A stretch of DNA of 22,487 nt from a virus: positions 1 to 22,487 of the IMG/VR virus record IMGVR_UViG_3300046804_003199, one strand, 5' to 3'. A model generated the notes under the pieces. The model searched no databases. It was not told the origin of the DNA and saw only the letters and a program-made list of their open reading frames with translations. The position numbers and the translations under genes are program-made. Below, piece after piece: positions 1 through 5,505 of this stretch (position 1 is the stretch's first letter; every line of letters starts with the position of its first letter).

Positions 1-86
1 TATTGAACATCTACGCCAAATCCGTAAGTAGTAGAAATAGACTCCATGTGTGGAGTATGTGTATGTGTAATTGTTAGTGTAGTCAT
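1..86 (-). CDS. N-terminal fragment of an unknown protein
   Basis: A reverse-strand reading frame begins with ATG at 86-84 and stays open to the window edge, giving 28 codons rich in Thr and His (starting MTTLTITHTHTPHMES). An AAAGGTGG-like ribosome binding site lies just upstream on the minus strand at about 92-102, which supports the start. It is divergent from the gene at 360, so 87-359 is a two-way control region. A minus-strand TAGGAT -10 with a TGTCAG spacer motif near 130-150 could drive it. The product is not recognised and the rest lies outside the window. Confidence 0.55.
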   Translation of the reverse strand, partial: MTTLTITHTHTPHMESISTTYGFGVDVQ

Positions 87-162
87 TTTAGACCACCTTT
101 CTTTTGTAATCTTTATACTATGTATCCTAACATAGACCACTGACATTTTTGCCTGTTTTTCG

Positions 163-254
163 GGCGTGTCGCAAAAATATTTTTGTGAAGTACCTCACAT
201 GTCCAAAATGTCCGAATTTGCTAGGTCGCCTAGCCCCCGCAGTCGGGCGTGTCG
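163..254. promoter_or_regulatory. Control region with two GGCGTGTCG boxes, GGACA pair (inverted) and CGCCTAG box
   Basis: Two exact GGCGTGTCG boxes lie at 163-171 and 246-254. Between them are two TGTCC units (200-204 and 209-213, a 9-bp period) and a CTAGG/CGCCTAG pair at 221-233. A perfect palindrome CAAAAATATTTTTG follows the first box. The same elements recur in other intergenic regions of the left half, which suggests binding sites for one or more regulators. Nothing coding is evident between 87 and 359. Confidence 0.5.
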
Positions 255-282
255 CATGTGAGATAAAACACATTTAAGTTAC

Positions 283-322
283 GGCGTGTCGACTTGACTT
301 TTTGAGATTTTTGTGAAATAAT
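283..322 (+). promoter_or_regulatory. Promoter with upstream GGCGTGTCG box
   Basis: The sequence shows GGCGTGTCG (283-291) followed two bases later by TTGACT (294-299), a 17-bp spacer ending in TGA, and AATAAT (317-322). The arrangement is repeated almost exactly at 471-510, so the box is fixed in relation to the -35. It would drive the small gene at 360. Confidence 0.75.
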
Positions 323-359
323 ACAATTATTAGAAAATAAAGAAAGGTTGGTTCAACTT

Positions 360-449
360 ATGGACTATTTAGACTACATGGACGAAATCTATGAGGAACT
401 CGTCTCAGAATTTGGACACGAAATCGAAAGTGAATGTATTCACGAGTGA
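360..449 (+). CDS. Acidic 29-residue peptide, unknown function
   Basis: A short frame (MDYLDYMDEIYEELVSEFGH...) starts at ATG 360 after AGAAAGG at 341-347, a rather long spacing. It follows a well-formed promoter (283-322) and ends at TGA 447-449, just before the next promoter, so it fills a one-gene transcription unit. The peptide is strongly acidic and probably helical, with one Cys near the end. A small acidic phage peptide could act as an anti-regulator or DNA mimic, but nothing identifies it. Confidence 0.55.
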   Translation: MDYLDYMDEIYEELVSEFGHEIESECIHE

Positions 450-470
450 TTCAAATCACACCGACACAAC

Positions 471-510
471 GGCGTGTCGTTTTGACTTTTTAGAAAAAAA
501 ATGAAATAAT
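471..510 (+). promoter_or_regulatory. Promoter with upstream GGCGTGTCG box
   Basis: GGCGTGTCG (471-479) is followed by TTGACT (482-487), a 17-bp spacer ending TGA, and AATAAT (505-510). This is a near copy of the promoter at 283-322. It drives the gene at 535, which has AAGAAAGGAAAA as its ribosome binding site. Confidence 0.78.
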
Positions 511-534
511 AGGTTTATCAAGAAAGGAAAACTA

Positions 535-735
535 ATGAGAAGTTACTCAATAGAAGATTTACTAATCGGGCAATTCTATCGCCCTACCTCTTTCGCTCGT
601 AAGTATCAGGGCGGAGAAATCAACTATGCTACTAAGCGTGATGATGTATGGGTAGGCACAGACTATCAAGCCTATTCAATTCGCTACAATGGCGATAATT
701 GGGCTACTGTTGCCGTGAAGGTGTCTGACTTGTAA
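535..735 (+). CDS. Hypothetical phage protein, 66 aa
   Basis: The 66-residue frame starts at ATG 535, eight or so bases after a strong AGAAAGGA site and 25 bp after a -10 element. It contains IEDLLIGQFYRPTSF near the N-terminus, followed by a region alternating charged and aromatic residues (Tyr, Trp), which looks like a small beta-rich fold. The (I)GQ/GD-x-[FY] segment faintly recalls the GDLYT/GDLFT motif of the paralogous pair at 4665 and 5506, but this is weak. It is monocistronic: a new promoter overlaps its stop codon. Function unknown. Confidence 0.8.
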   Translation: MRSYSIEDLLIGQFYRPTSFARKYQGGEINYATKRDDVWVGTDYQAYSIRYNGDNWATVAVKVSDL

Positions 736-758
736 TTGTCAGCCCCTTATGCTAAAAT
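730..758 (+). promoter_or_regulatory. Promoter with TTGTCAG spacer motif
   Basis: TTGTAA (730-735) overlaps the stop of the preceding gene. The 17-bp spacer begins TTGTCAG and ends TGC, and TAAAAT (753-758) is the -10. It is one of at least four promoters here with TTGTCAG directly after the -35. Confidence 0.65.
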
Positions 759-782
759 AAAATAACTAAGAAAGGAAAACTA

Positions 783-950
783 ATGAACACTATTTTAGAA
801 ATCACTAAAGAGGGCTATCGTGTAATAGACGAGCCTCACTATTGTTGCGGAGAATTCATGTTCCGCTACTATTGCGTAAAGTGCGATGAATTTATGGGTT
901 GCTACTTTTGCGAATTTGACTACACCGAAACCCATAATTGCGAGGAGTAA
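783..950 (+). CDS. Cysteine-rich small protein, possible zinc-binding
   Basis: The 55-residue product starts at ATG 783 after AAGAAAGGAAAA. It has seven cysteines: C21, C22, C31 and C34 (CVKC), C40, C43 (CYFC) and C53, plus His19 and His51. The CxxC pairs around aromatic residues suggest a zinc ribbon or treble-clef-like knuckle. It heads a run of overlapping small genes (783 to 1824) that probably form one operon from the promoter at 730-758. Specific function not recognised. Confidence 0.7.
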   Translation: MNTILEITKEGYRVIDEPHYCCGEFMFRYYCVKCDEFMGCYFCEFDYTETHNCEE

Positions 951-954
951 AAAA

Positions 955-1071
955 ATGAAACTTGACGAATTCAAGAAACTAATCGAGGCGCAACGCCAAG
1001 AAATTCAATTGACAAACTTAGAGAAAATCGCTAAAATTGTAGAAACAACAAACACGAAAGGTAAAAACTAA
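955..1071 (+). CDS. Small charged helical protein, 38 aa
   Basis: ATG 955 lies four bases after the upstream stop, and GAGGAG at 942-947 serves as the ribosome binding site. A longer in-frame start at 886 would overlap the upstream gene by 65 bp and lacks a site, so the short form (MKLDEFKKLIEAQRQEIQ...) is preferred. It looks like a single amphipathic helix or coiled coil rich in Lys, Glu and Gln. The TAA overlaps the next ATG (TAATG), indicating translational coupling. Function unknown. Confidence 0.65.
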   Translation: MKLDEFKKLIEAQRQEIQLTNLEKIAKIVETTNTKGKN

Positions 1072-1328
1072 TGACTACAACAACTTACACAGATTTCCCG
1101 TTTACTGCACAGGGAATAAATTTTATTTCACGAGTTTATTCTAACTCTCCATTTCTAAAAACTATTCAACAATTACCCGCAGGCGTATTTGAAACAATGA
1201 ATCAAGAAGCAGTTTCAGAAATGATAGGCGACCCGTCTTTACTTTCTACCTCAGAATTGTTAGATGAATTAGCGAAACTAAATGAGGGTGGAAGCCATGC
1301 ATTTATTCTGTTAGGAGCAAACGCCTAA
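1071..1328 (+). CDS. Hypothetical protein, 85 aa
   Basis: The frame starts at the ATG of a TAATG overlap, with AAAGG at 1059-1063 upstream. The product is soluble and mixed in composition, with an N-terminal Thr-rich and aromatic part and a helical middle (LLSTSELLDELAKLNEG). The end again overlaps the next start by TAATG. Such chained one-base overlaps imply coupled expression of the five genes between 955 and 1662. No family is recognised. Confidence 0.75.
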   Translation: MTTTTYTDFPFTAQGINFISRVYSNSPFLKTIQQLPAGVFETMNQEAVSEMIGDPSLLSTSELLDELAKLNEGGSHAFILLGANA

Positions 1329-1474
1329 TGAACAAAGCAATTTTTCAAGACGGAAATAAATTCTATTTTGTAGAAGTTTTAGAAAATGGAAAAATTATTC
1401 TAAAAGTAAAAGATAACGGCTGGAGTGATACTTGGTCACTACCAATTGAAGAACTGATAGGATCACTAAAATGA
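1328..1474 (+). CDS. Small beta-rich protein, 48 aa
   Basis: ATG 1328 is part of a TAATG junction with the upstream gene, and the stop TGA 1472-1474 overlaps the next start. The sequence MNKAIFQDGNKFYFVEVLEN followed by a GKIILKVKDNGWSDTW-type stretch alternates hydrophobic and polar residues, as expected of a small antiparallel sheet. It resembles many short accessory phage proteins but no family can be named. Confidence 0.65.
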   Translation: MNKAIFQDGNKFYFVEVLENGKIILKVKDNGWSDTWSLPIEELIGSLK

Positions 1475-1662
1475 TGACAAGAAAAGACTACATAAAAACC
1501 GCAAACATTCTAAAAGCATTTTCAGATGAAATTTATCCAGAAGTATTTGAGGATTTAGTCGAGGAATTTGCTCAATACTTCATGAGTGATAATGAAAGAT
1601 TTGATAAGGCAAAATTTGAAAAGGCTTGTGGTGTTGATGAGATTGGACTTATACCTGTATGA
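1471..1662 (+). CDS. Hypothetical acidic helical protein, 63 aa
   Basis: The gene starts at 1471 in an ATGATGA cluster overlapping the previous stop; ATG 1474 is equally possible. The product has two helical blocks (IKTANILKAFSDEI and FEDLVEEFAQYFMSDNERF) and one Cys. Composition and size match phage proteins of the MxRxDY-x-ANxL type seen in many actinophages, but the function is unknown. The stop overlaps the next ATG (ATGA). Confidence 0.7.
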   Translation: MMTRKDYIKTANILKAFSDEIYPEVFEDLVEEFAQYFMSDNERFDKAKFEKACGVDEIGLIPV

Positions 1663-1745
1663 TTAGATTAGCAACTACACTTGTGCAAATTAGTTTGTGG
1701 CTTTCAATTTATCTAACAATAAAAATTGCAAAACAAAAAAACTAA
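1659..1745 (+). CDS. Membrane micropeptide, 28 aa
   Basis: ATG 1659 overlaps the preceding stop as ATGA. The product (MIRLATTLVQISLWLSIYLT then IKIAKQKN) is one hydrophobic segment of about 18 residues with a basic C-terminal tail, as in single-pass inner-membrane micropeptides. The last codons run into seven A residues, and a zinc-ribbon coding stretch continues in the +1 frame (entry at 1726). The two may therefore be one protein split by an indel or joined by a frameshift. Function unknown. Confidence 0.5.
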   Translation: MIRLATTLVQISLWLSIYLTIKIAKQKN

Positions 1746-1824
1746 ATTCAAAACATGCGAGGTCTGTGGCAGAATATATGTTGCAGACCTTAAATGTTTT
1801 GCTTGCGCTGCAAAACAAAATTAA
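1726..1824 (+). CDS. Possible zinc-ribbon peptide, TTG start or frameshift continuation
   Basis: The +1 frame relative to the upstream membrane peptide opens after TAA 1720-1722. It has only a TTG (1726) as start and ends at TAA 1822-1824. It encodes CEVCGRIYVADLKCFACAAK, that is CxxC-x9-CxxC, a clear zinc-knuckle pattern unlikely by chance in a short frame. There is no ribosome binding site. It may be expressed by re-initiation, by +1 slippage at the A7 run (1735-1741), or be part of a single gene interrupted by a sequencing error. Confidence 0.4.
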   Translation: MQNKKTKFKTCEVCGRIYVADLKCFACAAKQN

Positions 1825-1854
1825 TTTAATTTTCAACTAAAACCGCCTAGGCCG

Positions 1855-1875
1855 TTATCCACAGACTTATCCACA
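1855..1875 (-). other. Pair of DnaA boxes
   Basis: Two perfect TTATCCACA boxes (1855-1863 and 1867-1875) lie in direct repeat with a 12-bp period, next to a CGCCTAG box (1844-1850) in an AT-rich intergenic region. TTATCCACA is the classic high-affinity DnaA site. An equally spaced pair in the opposite orientation lies at 11683-11703. Roles could be origin function, DnaA titration or DnaA-controlled transcription of the gene at 1996. Confidence 0.7.
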
Positions 1876-1925
1876 ACCTGTTAAGATGTGATTAAAAACA
1901 CACGAAAAAATTTTTGTAAGTTTAC

Positions 1926-1965
1926 GGCGTGTCGATTTGTTTTTGTCAGTAAAAAATGATAGGCT
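1926..1965 (+). promoter_or_regulatory. Promoter with GGCGTGTCG box and TTGTCAG spacer
   Basis: GGCGTGTCG (1926-1934) precedes TTGTTT (1937-1942). The 17-bp spacer begins TTGTCAG and ends TGA, followed by TAGGCT (1960-1965). It combines both recurring motifs and drives the gene at 1996. Confidence 0.7.
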
Positions 1966-1995
1966 GGAAGCCTAAAAATAAAGAAAGGAAATAAA

Positions 1996-2493
1996 ATGGG
2001 TTTGGATATGTATCTAAGTGCTCGTAAGCACATAGAGAAAATTGATTGGAATAAGTTAGATCGTGATAGCGATACTAAATATTCTGAGGCTACCATTTCG
2101 CAATGGAACGATGTGGTAAATGCTGCTGGTGTTGATACGCTTGTAGATGTAGAAAGTGTTTATGGAGTAGATGTATCTGTAAATGTAGCCTATTGGCGCA
2201 AGGTAAACTCTGTTCATGGTTGGTTTGTAGAAAATGTACAGCGTGGTACTGATGACTGTGGTGAGTACTATGTATCTCATTCTAAATTGAAAGAATTGGT
2301 AAATGCTTGTACTTTGGCAATTACTAATAAAGACCCTAATTTGCTACCCCCACGAGAAGGATTTTTCTTTGGCGGTACAGATGTAGACCAATGGTATTGG
2401 CATGACCTAATGGATACCATAAATCAATTACAGCCCCTTATTGATAGACCTGATTTTGAAAATCTATCATTCTACTATCAGTCCTCTTGGTAG
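1996..2493 (+). CDS. Conserved phage hypothetical protein (MGLDMYL family)
   Basis: The 165-residue protein begins MGLDMYLSARKHIEKI after AGAAAGGAAATAAA. The MGLDMYL opening, the central AYWRKVNSVHGWFV segment and the later KDPNLLPPREGFFFGGT are hallmarks, as I recall them, of a widespread phage and prophage family of unknown function. These segments contain invariant aromatic residues and no obvious metal ligands. It is a single-gene unit between two promoters. Soluble, no signal peptide. Family recognition is from memory, the function unassigned. Confidence 0.85.
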   Translation: MGLDMYLSARKHIEKIDWNKLDRDSDTKYSEATISQWNDVVNAAGVDTLVDVESVYGVDVSVNVAYWRKVNSVHGWFVENVQRGTDDCGEYYVSHSKLKELVNACTLAITNKDPNLLPPREGFFFGGTDVDQWYWHDLMDTINQLQPLIDRPDFENLSFYYQSSW

Positions 2494-2515
2494 GACAAAA
2501 CGGACATATTGGACA
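2493..2515. repeat. Triple GGACA tandem, 9-bp period
   Basis: GGACA occurs at 2493-2497, 2502-2506 and 2511-2515, exactly 9 bp apart, immediately before a GGCGTGTCA box. Pairs with the same period occur at 3545-3558 and 7969-7982 and inverted at 200-213. This suggests a protein reading successive half-sites on nearly one DNA face. Confidence 0.5.
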
Positions 2516-2516
2516 G

Positions 2517-2557
2517 GGCGTGTCAGATTTGATTTTGTCAGCCCTATCTGATAGGCT
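2517..2557 (+). promoter_or_regulatory. Promoter with GGCGTGTCA box and TTGTCAG spacer
   Basis: A GGCGTGTCA box (2517-2525) precedes TTGATT (2529-2534). The spacer is 17 bp, begins TTGTCAG and ends TGA, and the -10 is TAGGCT (2552-2557), identical to that at 1960. It drives the gene at 2584. Confidence 0.7.
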
Positions 2558-2583
2558 CAGATTATTGAAAGAAAGGAAATAAA

Positions 2584-2802
2584 ATGACAGAAAAATTGGA
2601 ATACGCACTAAGGCAGATTAGAAACTGCGACTTGTGTAATGGTAAAGGACATAATTACTACGGAGATGGTGAGGACTTCTATGACTCAGAGTCTTGTCTA
2701 TGTAATCCGTATGACATAATTTTGGATACTGACGGAAGCGTTATTTGGGATAACGGACTACTAACTGAACCTGAACTATTTGCTACTATGGAGGCTAACT
2801 AA
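2584..2802 (+). CDS. Small zinc-finger-like protein, 72 aa
   Basis: The start follows GAAAGGAAATAAA. Residues 15-18 form CDLC followed by NGKGH, a DnaJ-type CxxCxGxG-like knuckle, and a second pair C38-L-C40 could complete a zinc site. The rest is acidic with an EPELFAT helix at the end. Similar short CxxCxGxG proteins are common in phage accessory regions with unknown roles. It leads an operon with the genes at 2804 and 3087. Confidence 0.75.
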   Translation: MTEKLEYALRQIRNCDLCNGKGHNYYGDGEDFYDSESCLCNPYDIILDTDGSVIWDNGLLTEPELFATMEAN

Positions 2803-2803
2803 A

Positions 2804-3085
2804 ATGGGAAGTAATTTTGCTAATGATTTGGCTCTTGCTGATAATCTTGATATTGAAACTCAGATAGGAATACACCTATCTTCTAATCACTACCCTCCCG
2901 TTCCCGCAAGCATGATTCGCCCTTGTGTTGAGGCTATTGATGCTGTAAATGATTTGGGACTTTGGGACGCTGATATTGAATTACCTGAAGGCGTGTCGTG
3001 GCGTGGATTGAATACTGCTCCTGCTCATGCTATTATTGAAGGACACCACCTAAACGCTTGGATTATTGAAAGAGAGGAATACTAA
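2804..3085 (+). CDS. Hypothetical protein, 93 aa
   Basis: ATG 2804 is preferred because GGAGG lies at 2790-2794, inside the end of the upstream gene, and an in-frame start at 2780 would overlap more and lacks a site. The protein (MGSNFANDLALADNLDIETQ...) is soluble, with HYPPVP and IRPCVEAIDAVNDLGLWD segments. A GGCGTGTCG sequence at 2990-2998 lies within the coding region, possibly by chance. Function unknown. Confidence 0.75.
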   Translation: MGSNFANDLALADNLDIETQIGIHLSSNHYPPVPASMIRPCVEAIDAVNDLGLWDADIELPEGVSWRGLNTAPAHAIIEGHHLNAWIIEREEY

Positions 3086-3086
3086 G

Positions 3087-3296
3087 ATGGAATACACTTA
3101 CTCACTTACTACTGCCTATGATGGGGAATTAGTAAATACCCTGCGAGTATCAGACATGATGGAAGCGGTAGATGCTTGGACTAAATGCGTAGACTATGGC
3201 GATGCTAAAGAATATGCTACCTATAACTTATCAGACCCAACAGGCAAAATGTACACAAAAACCTTTTATCGAAACGGAGAAGTTAGCATTCGCTAA
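3087..3296 (+). CDS. Hypothetical protein, 69 aa
   Basis: ATG 3087 follows AGAGAGGAAT at 3071-3080. An upstream ATG at 3066 would place the start inside the previous gene. The product begins MEYTYSLTTAYDGELVNTLR and looks like a small alpha/beta protein with an MMEAVDAWTKCVDYGDAKEY helix. It is the third gene of the 2584 operon. Nothing identifies its role. Confidence 0.7.
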   Translation: MEYTYSLTTAYDGELVNTLRVSDMMEAVDAWTKCVDYGDAKEYATYNLSDPTGKMYTKTFYRNGEVSIR

Positions 3297-3317
3297 ATGT
3301 CTGCTACAATAAAAACT

Positions 3318-3527
3318 ATGGAATATGCCTTTGTCGATGTCCTCAATGTAGATCAACTCATGATAAATGACTTGGTAAAAATTGAGGATGACATTGTGCA
3401 AGTAATTGGAATTGCTTCACTATCTAATGGTTATGCAATTAGTTATGAAAATGATTTTGGCGAAAAAGATATAGTTGAAGTTGATGACTATGAACAATTT
3501 GATTTATATGTTCTAATTGATGAGTAA
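3318..3527 (+). CDS. Hypothetical acidic protein, 69 aa, probable leaderless start
   Basis: An upstream ATG at 3297 is in frame, but the sequence TGC-TACAAT (3305-3310) lies just inside it, and ATG 3318 is eight bases after this -10 without a Shine-Dalgarno. That matches the leaderless genes elsewhere in the window, so I prefer 3318 (MEYAFVDVLNVDQLMINDLV...). The product is acidic and beta-rich with a DLVKIEDDIVQVIGI stretch reminiscent of a small SH3- or KOW-like barrel. Function unknown. Confidence 0.65.
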   Translation: MEYAFVDVLNVDQLMINDLVKIEDDIVQVIGIASLSNGYAISYENDFGEKDIVEVDDYEQFDLYVLIDE

Positions 3528-3530
3528 AAC

Positions 3531-3588
3531 CGCCTAGCAGATTCGGACAATTCGGACATTTGCATTTTTAAGATTTTTATGATAAGAT
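3531..3588 (+). promoter_or_regulatory. Promoter with CGCCTAG box and GGACA pair
   Basis: CGCCTAG (3531-3537) is followed by GGACA units at 3545-3549 and 3554-3558, then TTGCAT (3560-3565), a 17-bp spacer ending TGA, and TAAGAT (3583-3588). The start codon 3595 is 7 nt after the -10, predicting a leaderless transcript. The layout closely matches 7955-8044. Confidence 0.65.
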
Positions 3589-3594
3589 TAATTT

Positions 3595-3732
3595 ATGTTT
3601 AAGAAAACGGCTGAGGAAATTCGCAAATTGCAGGAATTGCGTAGATCCAATGCTGCCCAACCATTAAGGAATAAAAAGCGATACTCACGCAAGATTAAGC
3701 ACAAAAAATTTGACCTTGCTGAAAATAAATGA
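3595..3732 (+). CDS. Small basic protein, 45 aa, leaderless
   Basis: The start ATG is 7 nt downstream of TAAGAT and there is no ribosome binding site, so translation probably begins at the 5' end of the mRNA. The product (MFKKTAEEIRKLQELRRSNA then QPLRNKKRYSRKIKHKK) is very basic, with an N-terminal helix and an Arg/Lys-rich tail. It could bind nucleic acid, but no fold is recognised. Its 3' end contains the promoter for the next gene. Confidence 0.6.
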   Translation: MFKKTAEEIRKLQELRRSNAAQPLRNKKRYSRKIKHKKFDLAENK

Positions 3733-3738
3733 TACAAT
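3710..3738 (+). promoter_or_regulatory. Promoter for the gp88-like gene
   Basis: TTGACC (3710-3715), a 17-bp spacer ending TGA and TACAAT (3733-3738) lie inside the end of the 45-residue gene. The start at 3759 has AGAAAGGA at 3747-3754, so this transcript carries a Shine-Dalgarno leader. Confidence 0.65.
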
Positions 3739-3758
3739 AAAAATAAAGAAAGGACCCA

Positions 3759-4478
3759 ATGAAACTAAAGCGTTCAATGGATAGGAAGGTGACTAATGCT
3801 GTCTCAAGAAACGGAAAGACCCCAACAATTGCAAATACATTCGGATTACCTGCTGGAAAAGATTTCTCGTGCCCTGGTGCCACCGCTACTTGTACAACTG
3901 TTTGCTACGCAGGCAAACTTGAAAGAGTATACAAAGGAGTAAAGGCTGTACTGTTACATAATTGGGAATTGCTAAAAGACGCAGATCTCGAAACAATGCA
4001 AAACCTATTGCAGGAAATGATAAATGATTTCAAGCAAGATTGTGATAAGAAAGACGCACCAAAACTATTTCGTATTCACTGGGATGGGGATTTCTTCTCT
4101 GATACCTATGCCAATGCATGGAAGATAGTTATTCTAAATAATACTGATACTAAATTCTGGGTATACACTCGTGTTGATAACGCAGCAGAAATTCTGCAGG
4201 GTATAGAAAACCTTAGCCTCTATTACTCTACTGATAAAGATAATACTGAAACGGCTATTAGGCTAAATAAAGATAATGGAATTAGATTAGCATACCTTGC
4301 GGATACCTTCGCAATTGGGCAGGCAGATCTAAAAGCAATGATAGGCAAAGTAGGTGCTAAGTGTCCTGAGAATAGAAAGCAAATACCTCTAATCTCACAG
4401 GCAGGTAGTGCTTGCGTGTCGTGTGGCTTGTGTATTGACGAGAAATCTGATATAGTATTCTCAGCAAAGAAAAGGTGA
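3759..4478 (+). CDS. Phage gp88-like protein
   Basis: The 239-residue protein resembles the 'Gene product 88' family (GP88, described in mycobacteriophages), as I recall it. Signatures are FSCPGATATC...CYAG (C38, C45, C49), the central FRIHWDGDFFSDTYANAWK motif with the invariant DGDFFS, and a C-terminal cluster with CVSCGLC. The cysteines could hold an Fe-S cluster or zinc. The biochemical role is unknown as far as I know. The family is typical of actinobacteriophages and other phages, which supports the phage assignment. Start chosen by AGAAAGGA. Confidence 0.8.
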   Translation: MKLKRSMDRKVTNAVSRNGKTPTIANTFGLPAGKDFSCPGATATCTTVCYAGKLERVYKGVKAVLLHNWELLKDADLETMQNLLQEMINDFKQDCDKKDAPKLFRIHWDGDFFSDTYANAWKIVILNNTDTKFWVYTRVDNAAEILQGIENLSLYYSTDKDNTETAIRLNKDNGIRLAYLADTFAIGQADLKAMIGKVGAKCPENRKQIPLISQAGSACVSCGLCIDEKSDIVFSAKKR

Positions 4479-4481
4479 AAA

Positions 4482-4553
4482 ATGGCAAAACTAATAATAC
4501 TATTACTTACGGCGTTATTTATTTATGCTATGTTTTCAGCCCCTATAAAGTGA
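4482..4553 (+). CDS. Membrane micropeptide, 23 aa
   Basis: ATG 4482 follows AAAGGTG at 4472-4478, four bases after the upstream stop. The peptide (MAKLIILLLTALFIYAMFSA then PIK) is one transmembrane segment. It is one of three such single-span micropeptides in the window (1659, 4482, 13993). They may be host membrane effectors or holin-like accessories, but evidence is limited to hydrophobicity and a good ribosome binding site. Confidence 0.5.
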   Translation: MAKLIILLLTALFIYAMFSAPIK

Positions 4554-4605
4554 CCCAAATCACACCAATAAAAATCTCAAAATATGAGAAAATGTCAAAA
4601 ATAAC

Positions 4606-4634
4606 TTGACAAACCCAAAAATAAATGAAATAAT
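4606..4634 (+). promoter_or_regulatory. Promoter of small-barrel gene A
   Basis: TTGACA (4606-4611), 17 bp ending TGA, AATAAT (4629-4634). This lies upstream of the gene at 4665, whose ribosome binding site is AGAAAGGA. Confidence 0.75.
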
Positions 4635-4664
4635 AATAAATACAACCGATAGAAAGGAAATAAA

Positions 4665-4832
4665 ATGGCAGTAGCCACAGCAACATACAAGGTGGGCGAC
4701 CTCTACACTTCACAGAAGTCAAAGGTCACAGGAACAATTACAGAAATCAAGCCAAACTCAGACGGAAGTTCCGTTCGTGTCAAACTTGATGTAAATGGCA
4801 CACCACGCTGGACAACTTGGACAGCAAAGTAA
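4665..4832 (+). CDS. 55-residue small barrel-like protein A
   Basis: The product is 55 residues with the core YKVGDLYTSQKSKVTGTITE, followed by a basic/polar beta-rich end (RVKLDVNGTPRWTTWTAK). It aligns without gaps over most of its length with the 55-residue product at 5506 (YQIGDLFTTSKTGITGRIEK), so the two are paralogs. GD-x-[FY]-T ... [VI]TG-x-I is reminiscent of KOW or SH3-like beta barrels that bind nucleic acid or ribosomes, but this is inference. It is a monocistronic, well-promoted, likely highly expressed gene. Confidence 0.75.
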   Translation: MAVATATYKVGDLYTSQKSKVTGTITEIKPNSDGSSVRVKLDVNGTPRWTTWTAK

Positions 4833-4837
4833 TAATC

Positions 4838-4892
4838 TTGGCGTAATAATTCACCGCCAACCTCACCTGAGCATGTGAAGGCTAAACTGCTC
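4838..4892 (+). terminator. Hairpin plus conserved CCTGAGCA...TGCTC element (copy 1)
   Basis: TTGGCG (4838-4843) pairs with CGCCAA (4855-4860). A second element, CCTGAGCA...AAACTGCTC (4866-4892), forms a 5-bp GAGCA/TGCTC stem. Three further copies of the second element occur at 6665, 7881 and, on the minus strand, 22274-22248, each between genes. It may be a terminator or processing signal. T-rich sequence follows, merged with the next promoter. Confidence 0.5.
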
Positions 4893-4894
4893 AC

Positions 4895-4923
4895 TTGATT
4901 TTCTTTCGTAGAAATGCTACGAT
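4895..4923 (+). promoter_or_regulatory. Promoter upstream of the coiled-coil gene
   Basis: TTGATT (4895-4900), 17 bp ending TGC, TACGAT (4918-4923), starting three bases after the CCTGAGCA hairpin. The gene at 4959 follows with AGAAAGGA. Confidence 0.65.
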
Positions 4924-4958
4924 AGACTAAGACCCAAAACCCATAAGAAAGGAAAAAA

Positions 4959-5384
4959 ATGGCAAGAAACGGAAAAGCGATAAATGTAAAAATCGCTACA
5001 ACTAAAGTTATCAAGGCTTTAGAAGATAAATTGGCAGAACTAAATAAGAGTTATGCTAATCAAGAAGTAAATGAAGCAAAGTATCAGAAGGCTTATGAAA
5101 AGTATCAGAAGGCTCTTACTGATTTTGCTGTCCAAAACATCAAGAAGGCTCAAAACTTCCGCACCAACTATCGTTCATGGAATAATGTCCTGAACATTGA
5201 CTTTGACCTAACTGTAACTAAGTCAGAGTTACCAGAAGAACCAGAACGGGACTTTGAGCAACTATCTATTCACTCTTATCGTGAGATGAAAGAGGAAATT
5301 GAGAACGCAATTCGTATTCTCAAGATGACAGATGAGGAAGTTGTAAGCACCTCAACTTACAATGCTATTGCTCGTTATCTATAA
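4959..5384 (+). CDS. Coiled-coil hypothetical protein, 141 aa
   Basis: The protein starts MARNGKAINVKIATTKVIKA after AGAAAGGAAAA. Residues about 15-70 are a long helix with heptad spacing and repeated KYQKA (EAKYQKAYEKYQKAL). A second helical part near 105-135 includes SYREMKEEIENAIRILKMTD. It has no cysteines and is probably cytosolic. It resembles small phage coiled-coil proteins of unknown role (scaffold-like or regulatory). Monocistronic with its own promoter. Confidence 0.8.
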   Translation: MARNGKAINVKIATTKVIKALEDKLAELNKSYANQEVNEAKYQKAYEKYQKALTDFAVQNIKKAQNFRTNYRSWNNVLNIDFDLTVTKSELPEEPERDFEQLSIHSYREMKEEIENAIRILKMTDEEVVSTSTYNAIARYL

Positions 5385-5396
5385 TTAGATAGAGAA

Positions 5397-5468
5397 AGTC
5401 AGGTGGGTAGGCGAGGGCTACTGACTACCATAAATCCCACTTGACAAATCTCAAAAAAATAGTAAAAT
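5397..5468 (+). promoter_or_regulatory. Competing-hairpin region and promoter of small-barrel gene B
   Basis: AGTCAG (5397-5402) can pair with CTGACT (5421-5426), while GTGGG (5403-5407) can pair with CCCAC (5436-5440), so mutually exclusive structures exist after the upstream gene. The promoter is TTGACA (5441-5446), 16 bp, TAAAAT (5463-5468). Confidence 0.6.
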
Positions 5469-5505
5469 TGAATAAAGACCCAAAACAAATAGAAAGGTAA
5501 AACAA

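Noticed and set aside
1734-1745. Classical -1 frameshift site (A AAA AAC) at the end of the membrane peptide
   Set aside because: The heptamer is present in the right phase, but the -1 frame encodes an unremarkable tail; the zinc-ribbon is in the +1 frame.
2990-2998. GGCGTGTCG inside the gene at 2804
   Set aside because: It is in coding sequence with no -35 after it, so probably a chance copy.
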